DNA of 64,000 nucleotides, taken from assembly GCA_037957365.1 (NCBI GenBank), contig JARHVA010006307.1:20001-84000 (forward strand), read 5' to 3'. Under the pieces are notes generated by a model, which worked only from the letters and a program-made list of their open reading frames with translations, was not told the DNA's origin and ran no database searches. Position 1 is the first letter of the stretch. The number at the start of each line of letters is the position of its first letter. The stretch is from Torreya grandis. Lineage: Eukaryota > Streptophyta > Pinopsida > Cupressales > Taxaceae. Made by a program: the position numbers and the translations under genes. Shown piece after piece: positions 1-12,779 of this stretch.

Positions 1-1515
1 CTTCTCATTCCCCATCATGGAGAACCTCTTCTACTTTATTTTAAAATTAAATTTGAGTGTACCACTAACATGGTTGAATATGAAGCCTTAGTTATAGGGT
101 TCTAAACCACTCTTTCCATGGGAATCAAATCCATTTCCATCTTTGGTGACTGCCAACTCATGATCAACCAATTCAATGGGTCTTATCAATGTAAAAAATG
201 ATGTTTTATAAAAATATAAGCTTCTAGTTCATGAACTCTTAACATGATTTAAACATTACCAGATCTAGTTGGCTCCTCAATCTACCAATAAATTCATAGA
301 TATAATGGCTTCCCTGACATCTCAAATTCCTTCTCAACCTATTACATCTAAGTTATTTGTCACCATCCATCATTTCATCAAGTTTTCATATATCATTTTA
401 GACCTTCCTACCATCTATAGCATTGAGGCATTTCCTTTCGACATCTGGGATGACCAAACTTTCAACTACCTCAATCTTGACATCATACCATTTGACCTTT
501 CTAAAAATGCCTAAAAAACCTTTATTCAAGGTACCTCTCATTATACCATACTGGGGGGAATCCTATACAAGCATGGCTTTGATGGCCTTCTTCATTATCA
601 GCGTAGTTATGATATTTCCCATGCTATTAAAGAAACCCATGATGGGATCTCTAGGGGACATTTTAGTGGCCTCATTATTGCTAAAATAATCCTATGTCTT
701 GGTTATTATTTGCCTACCCTTAATTAGGATTGTTATGACTATGTAAAAAAGTGTGTCAAATGCCAACAACACACTAGCTTGCATCATGCACCTACTCATG
801 GACTTCATGTGTCCATATATTATTAGTCATTCTCATAGTGGGGGCTCAACCTCATTAGAGAAATCAATCCACACTCATCTCAATGACATCAATTCATCAT
901 CACCACCATGAAATATTTCACCAAATGGGTAGAATCCATTCCTCTCATCTTAACCAAAGCTAAAAAAAGTGTCGATTTCATCAATCACCACATCATTTGT
1001 CATTTTGGTGTTCCCCACAAGATCATCACTAACAATGGCAAATCCTTCAAAAATAAGAAAGTCCAAGCTCTTTATGATTCTTTTGGTTTCAAGCTAAGCC
1101 ATTCCTCACCTTATCATCTGCAAGCTAATGGAAAAGTGAAATCTTCTAATAAAACCCTCATCAAGATGTTAACTAAATTTGTAATCACTTTAGGTTGAGA
1201 TTGACACCTGCACATCCCCTTCACTTTGTAGGCCTATCACACTAGCATTTGAATTGCAATAGGTGTTACACCTTTCTCTCTACTCTTTGGAGTAGAGGTT
1301 GTCTTGCCTCTCAAAGTCCAAATCCCATCTCTTCACATATCTTTGAAAGACATCATTTTTGAAGATGATTATCATCAAGAATGCCTCATCCACCTTGAGT
1401 TGCTTGATGAGTATTGCCTCACTGCCCTTAACCATCTTTACATTTACCAAGAGTGTATCACCCATACTTACAACAAACATCTAAAAGAATGGGAGTTTAA
1501 TATTAGAGACATCAC
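1..1515 (+). pseudogene. Ty3/gypsy (Tat-like) RNase H and integrase relic
   Basis: This is the 3' half of a retrotransposon pol gene, cut by the window edge. Bases 50-330 read as an RNase H of the Tat/Athila type (pieces NMVEYEALVIG, IFGDCQLMINQFNG, IDIMASLTSQI). The integrase zinc-binding region lies at about 620-770 (ETHDGISRGHFSG, then KKCVKCQQH). The integrase core follows at 840-1200, with KYFTKWVESIPL, FGVPHKIITNNGKSF and SPYHLQANGKV. A C-terminal part with GVTPFSLLFGVEVVLP runs to about 1515. Several stops and at least two frame changes break it. The second catalytic Asp region reads TNNG where families usually have SDNG, so that Asp is lost. The family call is secure at the Ty3/gypsy level; Tat-like is inferred from the NGK(S/P)F and SPYxxQANG pattern. 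Confidence 0.85.
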
Positions 1516-3639
1516 CCTTAAAGAAAACCAACACATAATGAATATGGAGAAAAGAAAAAAAGGCAATTTTTCTTTTAATTAACTTAGACCCTATATCATC
1601 ACCCTTAAGTATAAATAAGGAGCTTATCATTTATCTTCTCTTGAAGGTAACCCAAAACTTGAGCCTCTCAATGCTTCCCATCTTTGTCCTTTCTACTATT
1701 AAGAAAGATCTGATTAACCTTGTTATCTAACTTGAGCTCATCCCTTGGTTTAAGAGACTTTCATCCCCTTTTTATCCTTACCCTATTTTCTCTTGAGGAC
1801 ACTTGATTACAACTGAATCCATGTGATTATCTGTCATAGTTTTAGCTTAATCCTAAGCATGGGCACCATGGCTCTACCAATGGCATGGCTCTCATGGATA
1901 CTTTTCATCTATAAACAGATGAAATCCCATGGTCATTTTTCTTTCAAATCACCTTCCATTACCTATCAATTGCCTTTTGTGCTAAAAGTCTTACCCCCAT
2001 GAAGGTAGACCTCTAAGCTTGAATAGGCTTGTTTATGTCTGAAGCTATCATTCAAAATCAAAATTGGGATACTAGAATCATAGACCGTTCCCACGAAGGA
2101 TGACTACTAAATAAAAAAATGGCAAAGAGACAAATTGCTCCCCTAAAGGATGGCTATAATCTTATAAAAATGGAAATCCAAACTTGGACCACTCCCTTGA
2201 AGGATGGCTAAGTCAAAATTGTCAAAAATGCAATCATTTGAAGCTTCCTGCATCCATCAACTTCAACCAAATAAAATAAAAAAGTAATCAAAATTAAATT
2301 TATCCCAAAAAGGGGTCATAATTGGCCCTCTCATAAATATTATTTTTATACTTCCCATATTGATCAATCTACAACTTGTATCAAGACATGGACTTGTCTA
2401 TTCTAGTTCTTGGGTCACTTATAGAAGGGGTAAGTCAACCCACATCAAGTTCTTACATTACCCCTTTCTCTTCCATTTACCTACCATCCACTTTCCCTTT
2501 TTACCCTCTATAAATCAAGGGACTATGAGCTCACTTGGCATATTACACTTATGATGGCATCTTTTTCCTAAAAATGTACTAATGCAAAGCATATGAAAGG
2601 TTTATCTTCATTAAGACTTATCCAACTTCGGTTTAATAGGGTCCTTATTAATGAACCCAATATGCCTTTTTCTTGATCCTTCTTATTTGGTTCATGAGGA
2701 GGTTATCTCTCATAACTCCTTTTCTCACATTTTGTTACCTACACTTATGCGACATCAAATCCTATCAAATACACACCACAACATTATCAAATTTGAACAA
2801 CTTATCATGAAACATAACATTGAAACAATCACATTATACCAACCATTCTACTACATCAAATCCAAACATTACCTAAATTACCACATTTCACCCTTTTAAC
2901 ATATGAACATTTCCCATACATCAAAGTCTATCTATACACTAGCATCATCATTATCATCAAATTTAGCCAAAACATAAAAATCAATATATTTCATCACATG
3001 CCTAAGCTAAACATAAAATAACACATATCACATGATCACAATAGCCTCATAAGCATAAAAAAACATAATAGATCATCCATAACATCAACAACACAACATC
3101 ATAAATGTTTAAATCATAATAAATTGACATCCATCTCATATAAATCTCCTATACCAACAAATAAATCTCATAGTCTGTAACCTCTCTCATATACATCTCA
3201 CATCTTCGACATGCAGGTCAGTATCAAAATTAGATATACATTAATCCACATAAAACAATCACATATCAACATCCATAAATAAATAATCATATCCATAATA
3301 ACTATAACATATAAAAATAAGAGCATTAATTCATATAATACAATTGTTATGATATCCATAAACAATCATCATCTCCATGAGAACTATAACATCTAGAACA
3401 TTTAAATCACATATCATCATCTATAAATAAACAAACCATCATTGCATAATTAATAAACATAACAACACCCATGACATCAATGAATCTTTATGAACATATC
3501 TCATCTAAATCATCTAAATCATGTATATACATCATCAATACATGTCCTATATATATCTCTTGATCATATATATCTCATATCATCATCATGCAGATCATTA
3601 TCAAAAATTAGGTACATACCAAAATCCCAACATATACAT
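1516..3639. other. Non-coding retrotransposon-derived stretch
   Basis: I see no supportable gene. Frames here are short and compositionally AT-rich. Between 2081 and 2220 a phrase close to cc(a/t)(t/c)gaaggatggcta recurs three times about 70 bp apart, which may be a decayed internal repeat of the upstream element's 3' region. From about 2880 to 3630 the sequence is very rich in cat/atc/ata words with no coding signal. Confidence 0.5.
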
Positions 3640-5340
3640 CAAGGTCATGGGGCACCACTACCACTGGCCCCACCTATAATTCCACCCCTATTTGGTGGAG
3701 GTCCCCTTGGGATACCACCCTATCGACCTACCACTACTGCCCACTATCTTAATGTCACAAGCACGGGCCCACCTACTAAGCTAACCTGATACTCATCCCA
3801 CCTCATCTCATTAGGGCACTATGCTAGTACAATGCCCTCATAGTATCTTAGCTCCTATATAGTAGCTAAATATCAAGCTCATGGAACAAAACTAAGGGGT
3901 ATCTCTACTAATCCACCTAGCATCTTAGTGAGTCTCTCTCCTAAGTAACCAAACCAAGCATAACCCTCACTTGGTCCCTCTCTACTATAATTATAATGAT
4001 CTACTTTTATAAAATGGCTACTTATCCCTATAAGGCAGTGACATGCACCTGGGCTTGTTCTCTCTCAATAGTAACTCCTCTTAATTAACCATATAGAGTG
4101 TCAATCTACCCTTATAATGTGGCAATCTAGGCCTGAGCTACTGTTATTGTCTATGGGTCACCCTGTACTGGTCCCCTTGCTAGATCAATATTTATGGGCT
4201 CACAGCCTCCATCACCTAAACCAAAATTAGTTTTAGTATATCTACCCCAATATAATGTTGGATAATCTACTATGATTCTTGCATTATCTCTCACTCTATT
4301 AGACAACTACTCATGATCCAACTCTTCCTCTTATGGTTGTGGCTCTAGTAATAAAAACTCTACCTCCTACCTCCTATACCATGAAAAATCAAGTGGAATA
4401 CTTTGCATGAGTTTGAGCTATCACTGTACTCTCTCTAGTGGAATGAGCTCTGTCTCACGATCCCATCTACCATATACCCACCTTTAGCTCTATAGTGAAT
4501 ATGTATGGTACCTATATCCAACCCATATAGTCCAAGTCATGTATGGCCTCTATATTATATCACCTGGTGCTAAACTCTCTAGGGCACTTCAAAACCACTC
4601 GATGTCCCTTACACCATTGCCAACCCCCATCATTGTACCATCCTTCCTCTAGCAGAGGAATTTGACCCTATAATATATGGGTAAGTAACCCTCCAATGGT
4701 ATACCTAATAGTCTCAACACATATATATGCTCATATACCCAGTAATGGATTATAAATATGACCATTAATGCCATATCATTTGTGTGCTCTAAACCCCCAT
4801 AACTCTCTATAAATCTTTACCAATAAAACATGTACCCATCCAAAGACCATCCTCCTAACTACCAGCTCCACAAGTACCCCTATCAATACATAGGGGAGCT
4901 TGCCTCCAACTAAATCTAGTAAAGCATAGCAAGTCATGACCAACTACATCATCATCAACAAATGTCTTTCTCCCTAGGCCCTCTGATATAATGGCTTGTT
5001 GTTGAACCCACTTGAGTGGAAATGTGCATGCATTTGGTCTACCCCATATAATAGATCCATGTAATAATCGATCTCATCACTCTTTGTATGATATATTGGA
5101 TACCCTCAAATAGGTAGTCAGGTAATCTTGTGTACATCTTCTAGTAGGATGCTCATCTCTTTGATTGGTAACCAGAATGTGTTAGTTGTCGAGTCCTATT
5201 TCTTGATCAGAGTGACTATCATCACATCTCTAGGCAAGTGCTAGTAATAGCACATGATTCCAAATCTAACCACCTCCATATGTATCTATTCCTCTACTAA
5301 CATAGCATCTTGAACCTCTGAAAAGATATCAGGGACTTGA
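3640..5340 (-). pseudogene. Plant mobile domain (PMD, aminotransferase-like) relic
   Basis: Read on the minus strand, this region gives a decayed plant mobile domain, a domain found in transposable elements and in a few domesticated plant proteins. The most diagnostic piece lies at about 5128-5190 and reads NTFWLPIKEMSILLEDVHKI. It fits the PMD pattern of a His/Thr-Phe-x-Leu-Pro-x-Gly/Lys-Glu-Met-(S/T)-hydrophobic-Leu-x-Asp-Val. One frame then stays almost open through GRPNACTFPLKWVQQQ and KTFVDDDVVGHDLLCF. Further on, in shifted frames, come pieces resembling the distal PMD (WVYEHIYV, DIIWRPY, RETELIPLERVQ, MQSIPLDF). A Gly/Pro-rich tail is encoded around 3650-3740 (GGIPRGPPPNRGG). Stops and frameshifts make it non-functional. 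It lies antisense to the retrotransposon relic on its left and could be an antisense extra ORF of that element or part of a separate transposon. Confidence 0.65.
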
Positions 5341-7433
5341 TCCCACAACTAAATTCACTCACGAGCTTGTAAACCAACCATATCCATCATAAGGTAACAA
5401 CTTATCCCTATTTATCTCTTTCAACTTCATTCATCTTTTCTCTCAATCACTAGTATCATCACTAACATTATTCCATCAATCTCTTTTCTATACCTATCTC
5501 TCAACTACAAACAATAATTTCAACCCTTCATAGATTTCACACACTTGCCACCTACTCGATTCTAATTACTCTTATCACTTAATCACCTACACACCTCTAA
5601 ACATCCTATCACTTTCCCTATTCCTTACTATATTATTTTCTAAACCATTTAATTTCATCTCTTTTTAAACTACTCTTAGCTACATAAACCATTCACCTAT
5701 CACTATTTTGCATTCCACTATTCCACCTAAAAATTCATAATCAACAATTACACTATTCCCTACATCTTCCTTACCTTAACAATTATACATTAGGCATCAA
5801 TAATTAACCTATTTCCTCACTTTCCCCACCATTCAACTATTAGAAGGAAATAAAATAGGTGCCTAGGACATACATCAATAACATACACCAATCCATACCC
5901 TTACCCTTCCCTCTTACCCCTTACCTTCTTTTCAACATCAACAAAACCTCTTACCCCTTTTTAACAAAAACCCCTCCTTTGGTTTTGACTATCAATAGTT
6001 TCCCTAAATCATTGATGGTCCTCTTGGGGAATGTTTACCCCTTGAATCAACCATCATTGATCGGGTCAACCATCGATGGTCACTGTCAATGACCCTCGAT
6101 GGTGACCCTTGAACCCTAGACCTCCTCTAAACCCTTCCATATACACTAAATATCCATACCCACCATTCTCACACTACCAATACACCCCTAAACACACCTT
6201 ACCCCCATCATTCCCTTGCACTAATTCTCATAAAACCAAAACCCTAAATCAAACATAAACCTAGGGCATCACCTACCCAAAATGCTTTTTTAATCTCATG
6301 CACGTAATTCAATAAACCTTATATATAATCAAAATTCATCTTAATTTCAAAAACAAGGTGGCCCTACCTTATTTTAGGAGCACTGATGAGATTTCAATCC
6401 ATGTCTAGATACCTTACTATACTTACCTCCCTCATCTATCTAATATATGCTTTATCACATGCTTGATCTCATTAACTAATATGATCTCACCAACTCAACT
6501 AGTACCCTCCAATCAAGGACAGAATTCCAACCAAATGCACAAAATTCCAAAAGTCAAATTATTGAAAAGTGATCAACCTTTTTCTATTTTTTCTTTTTAC
6601 CTCAGGTTCTAGGTTTTTTACCAAACCATCGATAGTTGGGGTCTCTCTCAACCTGAGCTTAACCTTATGGTACACCAAAATGGGACAACCCATTTTGCCT
6701 CCTTTTAACCTATTTGGGAGTTACCCTCTCCCCCAACCAACAAGAACTACATTAAGCCTAAAGTTCATGTTGTATATACCATCCATAAGACTATATAAGT
6801 AGCATCCTCTTGCCTAACACATTAGGAGTTAGCTCAACCATCCTTTACCCAACCAAGCATCTAACCCATTTTCTCATTCCCACCTTGATGCTAGCAATTT
6901 TTGGAACCCACCTATGCACCTGCCTTATGATGGCCTTGCCTTGGTTATTTTGATTACATTGACTAATTTTTCCATGTTGAACTTTTGTATTTTATACCAC
7001 CTCATATGTGACCCAACTATTTATGTTTTTGCTTGGGATCACTTTCTACCCTAGGTACTAAGTAAACACTACCCTTGTCTAAGATACTTGATATGTGTAA
7101 CCCAATTAGTTATGACAAACATTGTGGACCAGTTACCTTATCACTTCTCCTAGTACCTAAATGTATTATTATTAGCATTAGTAACTTTTGTCTTTATTCA
7201 ATTTTGACCAGTGTGTTTAGTCATATTTTATGCGTATTTCAAATGCCCAAACCTTGTGATCACCAACCTGATGACCCCTATTTAACTTCTATCAAACCAT
7301 GACCAATATTTGGTTTTGCCTCATCAACTCCCTGGTTGAAGGGGAGTACCTCCTCTCATAATTAGGTAAATCAGACCTTGACTAATCAACCAATCATTTT
7401 TTCTATAGCTTATTGACCTAAATTTGCATAATA
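5341..7433. other. Stretch without recognised gene; short motif cluster
   Basis: No gene is visible. Bases 5985-6105 hold several overlapping variants of atcgatggtca/atcattgatc, a motif also clustered near 7640-7680 and 8196-8290. The region may be the 5' leader of the PMD relic on the minus strand or the 3' internal region of the plus-strand element that appears to end at the tract near 7434. Confidence 0.4.
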
Positions 7434-8040
7434 AAAAGGGACAAAATGTAGACACTCAAAAATGTCACCTAGACTATTTTTTGATGTCAAGTTACCTTAG
7501 ACCTACTCTCAATCTTAATTTAGCTAATTACTTATCCAAATAACCCTAAAATCCCTTTTCTAACTTTCCTAATGTACCTAAGACACCTATTCTAACAACC
7601 TTTTAACTTACTTTTTCCTTTGAGTATAACCGCCATCAGTCAGCTTAACTGGCAATAGTTAGCTTGAACATCATCGATCAAGTCCTCCAAACCTATAATA
7701 TAATAATTTTTAGATGTGAATAGGATATCATGAAAAAAATTAAAACTTTCCCATGTGATATTTATAGATAAACATCACTTTGAATCAGCATCTTTATCCT
7801 AGACCAATTTAGCAATTTCCTTCCTCCTCACTTAGCAACTTCTTACTATAAAATGAGGGATTTTGAAAGGGAAAAGGGATCAAAAAAATACATTTAGGAT
7901 CTATTTTTTCCTTTATGCAAGTATTTAGGTGACCTAAAACTCTACCTATGTGAATTTTGAAGGCCAAAGTACTGTTATGCTACCCAATTTTCTTTAGATT
8001 TTGATTATCACACACTTTGCATCTAGTAAGTATCACTTGT
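7434..8040 (+). repeat. Candidate LTR with preceding polypurine-like tract
   Basis: An A/G-rich tract with one internal C (aaaagggacaaaa, about 7434-7446) is followed directly by TGTAGACACTC at about 7447, a plausible LTR start. A TATA box lies about 400 bp downstream (7847-7853), a usual spacing for an LTR promoter. The right end is not visible and the coordinate given is a guess. I could not find a partner LTR in the window. A similar arrangement with tAGACAC occurs near 18,420. Confidence 0.35.
7847..7853 (+). promoter_or_regulatory. TATA box of candidate LTR
   Basis: TATAAAA followed by tgaggg lies about 400 bp after the putative LTR start. It is the best TATA element in the region, but its assignment depends on the LTR call. 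Confidence 0.4.
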
Positions 8041-8880
8041 TTTAGTAATTTATTTCATTATTAACCTTTATGCCTTAATAAGATCACCTACGCCCTATTT
8101 CTCCCCCACTAGATCCATACTTAGTCTTTTTCCCATTTTCCATTACCTCTCCAACTCCACTTCAATATCCTATAAAACTTACCCAAGATTTTATAGCCAG
8201 TTACTGTAATCACCATCAATTATAGTAATCATCATTGATCACCTAACCATCACCAATCAAACTAATCGATGTCGATCAGCATAACCATAATGATCACCTA
8301 TTAGGAAGATAATAAATTATTATCTCTAACCTCTTTCACATGCAACCATACCTTGCTTCTATTTTTGATATGCCTGTAGGGCTTGTTCAGATTTTTTGAG
8401 CCAGATCTTGACCCATTTTGGCATGATATTAACCTGTCATGCTATAATTAGTCATCTTATCAAATAGGTACTTTAATCCTCTTTGGCATAAATATTTAAT
8501 TTTTTATTAATTTGAATATGAGAACATTTACTTTTTGTTATCAAATCATCTTATCATTAGGGGAGTGGATTGATACCCTTCCAAGGAAGCTTTTTCTTCT
8601 TGAAGCTAGCATATGTTAGGCAGTCCACCCTTCATATCTATCTAATAAATTATTTGGTTTAGTGTAGTCTTATTATAGGTATTCCTTCCTCACCAAAAAG
8701 GAGCTCTCACTTCATTTGGTCATCAACAAGCAAAACATTTAACTAGGTACACACCCCTCATCACTTGTTTCTTTCCTTCCTTCTAAAAAGTTAAGAATAG
8801 ACTTAGAAATAGTAGGAAACACCCACTACCTATTATCTACTTTGCCTAAGCTATAAGAGTCCCTCTATTAGGCCATATCT
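8041..8880. other. Unassigned AT-rich stretch
   Basis: No gene is recognised. Bases 8196-8290 hold a short repeat made of variants of atcaccatcaat, atcattgatcac and cgatgtcgatca. If the LTR to the left is real, this could be its leader. Confidence 0.35.
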
Positions 8881-10060
8881 TGTAGTGGGGGAATATTTTT
8901 ATATTCATGATACCCTATGATCATAGGGAATGGTGCATATGGATTTTATTTATGGCAAAGGTAGTGGTCAACTAAACCATGAATGAGTTGGGAGGTGATC
9001 TCCTACTCTATGAGGTAGTTTAGGACTTTGTATGGTAATAAAGAAGAGCCCCATGGATTCCTTCCACTCTCATTATAGTACTATCCTTGCATTACTGGTA
9101 GGTGCCAATAGGTTGCAATGAATCTCAAATCTCATCTAAGAGCCTCAACATGTGCCTCTCATAATTTTCTCAATACATAATTGGGTATAAGTACTCATAT
9201 ATGTCTTAAATATCACTCTATAAGTGGTGGATGTAGATATTTTAGAACATCACATCCACTAAGGAAACCATTGGTACCTAGTGAGGAAATGTGAAGTAGA
9301 TAAACTCCAAGGTGATACAAATGGCATATATTATGTATGGCATCATGTATAAATTTCCTCATGTATGAGCTCCATTCACTTATCTATTGAGGTTGAACAT
9401 GATGAGGTTACCCAAATTTGGGACCTCCTCACCCTTAAATATTACACCAAGAAGGGGAACCCAATAAGTTTTGACATGCATTATATCACTCACCCCATAT
9501 AGGCATTGAGTAAGAGCATGACCATGTACACACCTTCTTGGAAGGTTTTGATTATATAAAAATCAAGATCTTATTCATTGACTCAACAATTTGGATCCTC
9601 TACCCAATCCCTAAGGACATCATAGATGTTGTATGTATGCATCTAAGCATCTACAAACTCCTTTTAATAGGTCATTATTTACTCCAAGAGCTTATAATAT
9701 TACTTGAATTCAGGCCTAAAGATGTCTATAATTTTAAAGCGACTGTTCGATGACTTCAAGATATCTTGATTACACTTAAAAGAGAGCAAAAAGTTATGAA
9801 ATAGGTTGACATGTAGGAAAATCTATGGTTTGGATATAGCTACATGGATTCTTGATGTTATTATGGTGATTAGCTCATATATGTATTTTATTTCATCATC
9901 ATCAACCTCATTATTTATGCTCAGCTTTTGAATATCCTTGATTATATTGAATACCTCATTATAGTGCTTGAATCGAGTTATACCCTATAATAAAGTATTA
10001 CCTCTATACTCTAACTCTATTTTTAGGTTTGAAGATGAGGCTACCCTTGTCAAACTACAT
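8881..10060 (+). pseudogene. Possible retrotransposon ORF relic, family unclear
   Basis: Plus-strand frames stay unusually coherent here, although broken by stops. Readable pieces include YYTKKGNPISFDMHYITH near 9440 and WILYPIPKDIIDVV with KLLLIGHYLLQELIILLEF at 9590-9710, then DVYNFKATVR and LQDILITLKREQK after a stop. The hydrophobic-charged rhythm looks like an old coding region downstream of a candidate LTR, so a gag-type or extra ORF of a retrotransposon is possible. I do not recognise a defined domain, and the call rests only on coherence of the translation. Confidence 0.3.
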
Positions 10061-10680
10061 AATCTTGATAAACAAAATTCTTGAGCACATGGTTTTTTGG
10101 GCATTAGGGTGAGTTTTATGTAAAGATCTTCGAATAATTTGAGTGCAAAAACAACTAATAATAGTAATTTTTATTTATCAATACCTTATAGATTTTTGAA
10201 TTAAATTCTATAGTAATGTATTTTGTGATTTTGCATCATGTGAATTGAGCTCTAAGTTGATGGCATGATTCCTAGTCAACCATTTCCCAATTTAGCATTA
10301 ATTCAAAATTTTGAAAATAGACCCCTATTTAGATTTATCTGATGGATATGGGACTCAATCCATTGCATCATGATATTCCCTTGGTAAAATTAATAAATGT
10401 AAGGCATATGGGGAGCATGTGCCCATCTAGACCTCTTAGTGTTGTGAAAAACTCTAGGTTTGTCCATGTATCAATATAAGATTGGTGGGATTGATGAGTA
10501 CTACATCACCTTAACATGGAAAGGATCCCTCCATCTTGACAAATCTATATACTCGATTGACCACTTGGATGTTTCATGTATAGGTGGCATCTCTTCATTA
10601 GATTTAGAGTCTTTATCCATAATCTGTTTTGACCTTCCCAAGGAATTTTGGGACCTTCTTCCACTTGATCATACATAAAC

Positions 10681-11270
10681 ACATGTGGAACTTATCTACT
10701 CACTTGGGATCATTATATGATGAGCCTGAGACTTCTTAGGGCTTTGAAAAGTTTGACACTATAGGGTGTTAGCAAACATGTGTCACCTTCTAATTGGTTC
10801 CGAGATATGAAATTTATGATGCCTCTAACATCATAGGACCTCTTGGGGATTTGAAAAAATTGACATTATGGGGAGTCATCAAACATGTGTCACCTTCTAA
10901 TTGGTTCTATGAGATGACATTTATATTACCTCTAACAACATGGGACCTCCTAAAGATCTAACAAGTCTTACATCATGAGGTGTCAACAAACATGTGGCAC
11001 CTTCTTATTATTTCTAAGACCCAAAAACTCTTAACTCCATAGGATCTCTTAGGGTTCTGATGAGTCTAACACTGTGGGGTATTATCAAACACATAGCACC
11101 TTCTCATTGGTTTCAAGATCTGATAGCTTTGATGTCTCTAATATTACAAGACCTCTTGGGGCTCTATCACCTCTAACATTGTGGGACCTCTTGAGGATCT
11201 AACACTATGGTGTGTTAATAGACACATTGCATATTCTCATTAGTTTTGGGATCTAAAACTCTAAAACTAT
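10681..11270 (+). repeat. Minisatellite, unit about 107 bp, five to six units
   Basis: Units start with acatgtg(t/g)cacc at 10681 (diverged), 10776, 10883, 10990 and 11091, with a partial one at 11224. Spacings are 95, 107, 107, 101 and 133 bp. Each unit continues with ttctaattggttc, then a clause like gacctcttggggatct and a closing gtgttaacaaac. The 133-bp unit holds an extra copy of the gacctcttgggg clause. The units are diverged by substitutions, so the array is old. It lies inside retrotransposon-derived DNA, and no function is suggested. Confidence 0.8.
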
Positions 11271-12779
11271 GGGAAAAAAAGAGAATTAATTCATTGAAAG
11301 TTCCTTATAGGTAAAGAAATACCTACCTATCACTCCAAAATAATTTTGGGAGAGTTCCAACTCAGGTTACAAGACTATGGCTTCGAGAAAAGCCTACATA
11401 AGGAAACCTCTACAAAAATATAGTTAGATCCAAAAATGACTAAGTATGGAGACCATTTGAGAGTGTAATGGGATAAACTATAATTTAAACATATAGAGTT
11501 GTGATAATCTTTCAGATGTGATAAATAGATGATAGTGGAACTATGGGAAACCTTTCTGGTTATGATTGAGAAACCATTGGGATTTTGTATAAGAGATGAT
11601 CAATCAATCCCCCATTGAGGTGCTATTTTTTTTTAAATTTTTTCAAAATAGAAGTCCCATTTTATTATATTAAAGGGATGTGTTGGTCACAATAAATTGT
11701 GACTAAGTGGAAAAAATACTACCAGTAATTAGGACCCATACCATGGACCTTCATTATTAAACCATTTGACAAGTGTCCATTTTTTTAATTTATAACATGA
11801 GGAAGAAGAAGCTCTTAATTATACTTTGGCACATGACATACTAGGATCCAATTCCTTCAAGATATTTTTTGTGTGAAGAGTGATTTATTTCCATCCCTTT
11901 ATTTCTCTTATGAATCCATGATCAAGTTCAAAGGTTCCTCATATGTGTATAACTTCTGAAAAGGTTTTTTACTCCTTTACATAGATTGGTTAAGGAAGGG
12001 AATTCTCATTAAATAATCTACTACCAACCAAGCATCTAGAGCCTTGATAGAGATACCTATGGTCCTAATGCAAGCCTTGCCATTGTCATACATGACAATA
12101 AGCCTACGATGGAGGTTTCCTAAATCACCCTTTATTAAGAAGAGACTTTGAGATATTATTTGAATTTCAAACTTCCTTTAATTACGATGTCTTATTTACT
12201 TCTAATCCATGAAGGCTGGGGACAAATACAACTAGGGTGATTGGTTGATTCAATGAGTTATTCATTAGTAAAGGGAACTCTTTTCTCATTAAATAGATCC
12301 ATAGTGACTTATTGATGTTCTTTTATTACTATGATGATCTCTTTACTATCAATGGAACTTTTCTTAATTTATACGCCCCATTTTGAATCAATCGCTTCCT
12401 TCCTACTAGCTATTATGAAAGTAATTTCCCCATATGCTAAATTGTTCAATAATGGAGACCCACCTTCTACTTTCTCACTTTTGAACTGTGTATTATAAGC
12501 ATGATTTAACTTTGGAAATGACCAAATTTGAGGGTACAAAGACCAATGCTTGGATTTCATTCTTATCATTTTACATATGAATGCTTACTTAATCATGTAG
12601 GGTGAATGGGGCTTCACTTTTGGGATTGAAAGGTTATTTCATGGTCGATGGAAAAAAAGGAGTAAAAGGAGGGCAAATAAAAATAATCAAAGTAAAGACT
12701 AGACAAGCACACAATAGAAGCAAACTAAACTAACATTAATAAAATATTTACATTACCAACCTTTGCTCATAGAGATACT
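11271..12779. other. Unassigned stretch
   Basis: No gene is recognised. It directly follows, in minus-strand terms, the integrase relic to its right and probably contains that element's 3' non-coding region and LTR, but I could not find LTR ends. A 66-codon minus-strand frame at 12369-12569 has no recognisable motif. Confidence 0.35.

Noticed and set aside
3490..3789. Pro/Gly-rich plus-strand frame of 99 codons
   Set aside because: It is the complement of the low-complexity Gly/Pro tail of the minus-strand PMD relic; upstream it is atc/cat repeat sequence.
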